A DNA stretch of 64,000 bases. Origin: Variovorax sp. V213. Lineage in GTDB: Bacteria > Pseudomonadota > Gammaproteobacteria > Burkholderiales > Burkholderiaceae_C. Both the position numbers and the translations under genes were made by a program. Shown here piece by piece: positions 63,869 to 64,000 of this stretch. Location of the stretch: positions 2,047,001 through 2,111,000 of the forward strand of contig NZ_AP028664.1 of assembly GCF_041154455.1 (NCBI RefSeq), in the 5' to 3' direction. The notes beneath the pieces were generated by a model that saw nothing but the letters and a program-made list of their open reading frames with translations, did not search any database and was not told the origin of the DNA. Numbering within the stretch: the first letter of the stretch is position 1; each line of letters opens with the position of its first letter.

Positions 63869-64000
63869 ATGCTCTACGCCATCACCACGCTCTTTCTTTG
63901 CCAACTGGCCGGCGAGCTGCTCGTGCAGTGGCTCGGCCTGCCGATCCCGGGTCCGCTGATCGGCATGCTGCTGCTCTTCATCGTGCTGCTCGTTCGCGGC
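63869..64000 (+). CDS. CidA/LrgA family membrane protein (3' end beyond window)
   Basis: The first 44 codons of a holin-like membrane protein. ATG 63869 is followed by LFLCQLAGELLVQWLGLPIPGPLIGMLLLF, in which LPIPGPLIGM is the family signature in the loop after the first helix. In Staphylococcus such proteins influence autolysis; in other bacteria they export pyruvate or act in cell-envelope stress. An lrgB/cidB partner would be expected right after the window. The gap to cobD is 28 bases. Confidence 0.88.
   Translation, partial: MLYAITTLFLCQLAGELLVQWLGLPIPGPLIGMLLLFIVLLVRG

Overview
The window is about 65% G+C, almost fully coding, and looks like ordinary chromosome of a betaproteobacterium of the Comamonadaceae, most likely Variovorax or a close relative (an inference from gene content and order). 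The supporting features are the tig-clpP-clpX-lon block, hpnCDE, a Bug-type solute receptor, a small Trp-rich protein, zapA followed by 6S RNA, and a B12-riboswitch cobalamin locus. I see no insertion sequence, prophage, CRISPR array or composition break.

Layout. 1-5.2 kb: the end of a branched-chain amino-acid-type ABC importer (livH partial, livM) coupled to an alpha/beta hydrolase, then a DUF1993 protein, ferrochelatase and a HAD hydrolase. 5.2-8.9 kb: NIPSNAP protein, a small acidic protein and hpnCDE (squalene synthesis), all on the minus strand. 8.9-15.3 kb: kup, then a two-gene RND efflux operon with a clear promoter/operator. 15.3-22.0 kb: tRNA-Leu(UAG), trigger factor, clpP, clpX, lon, and a cluster of tRNA-Gly, tRNA-Cys and tRNA-Leu(UAA). 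22-27 kb: acidic hypothetical protein, UMF1-type MFS transporter, periplasmic protein, murI, and a class I Fe-S fumarase. 27-33 kb: the ProU-type osmoprotectant importer proVWX with a long structured leader, and the iron-independent fumarase fumC. 33-43 kb: NAD(P)-binding protein/LysR pair, UPF0114 protein, acetyl-CoA synthetase, LapA-like protein, cytochrome c, small membrane proteins, ilvD/LysR pair, lgt. 43.1-48.7 kb: a malonate operon (GntR regulator, malonyl-CoA decarboxylase, Bug receptor, enoyl-CoA-hydratase-like protein, malonyl-CoA synthetase). 48.8-52.0 kb: aldoxime dehydratase, nitrilase and a divergent AraC regulator. 52-54.2 kb: UspA, TauE-like permease, 6S RNA, zapA and a ZapB-like coiled coil. 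54.3-63.8 kb: a cobalamin riboswitch in front of btuB-cbiA-cobU-btuF-btuC-btuD-cobO-cbiB-cobD, tightly coupled. The window ends inside a cidA/lrgA-type gene.

The genes form several self-contained modules: squalene lipid synthesis, protein quality control, osmoprotection, malonate use, aldoxime-to-acid conversion, and B12 uptake and assembly. Nothing in the window is clearly a new defence or mobile system. The most interesting points are the long structured leader of proVWX, an enoyl-CoA-hydratase homologue without its second catalytic glutamate inside the malonate operon, and several precise operator-like repeats next to regulators.
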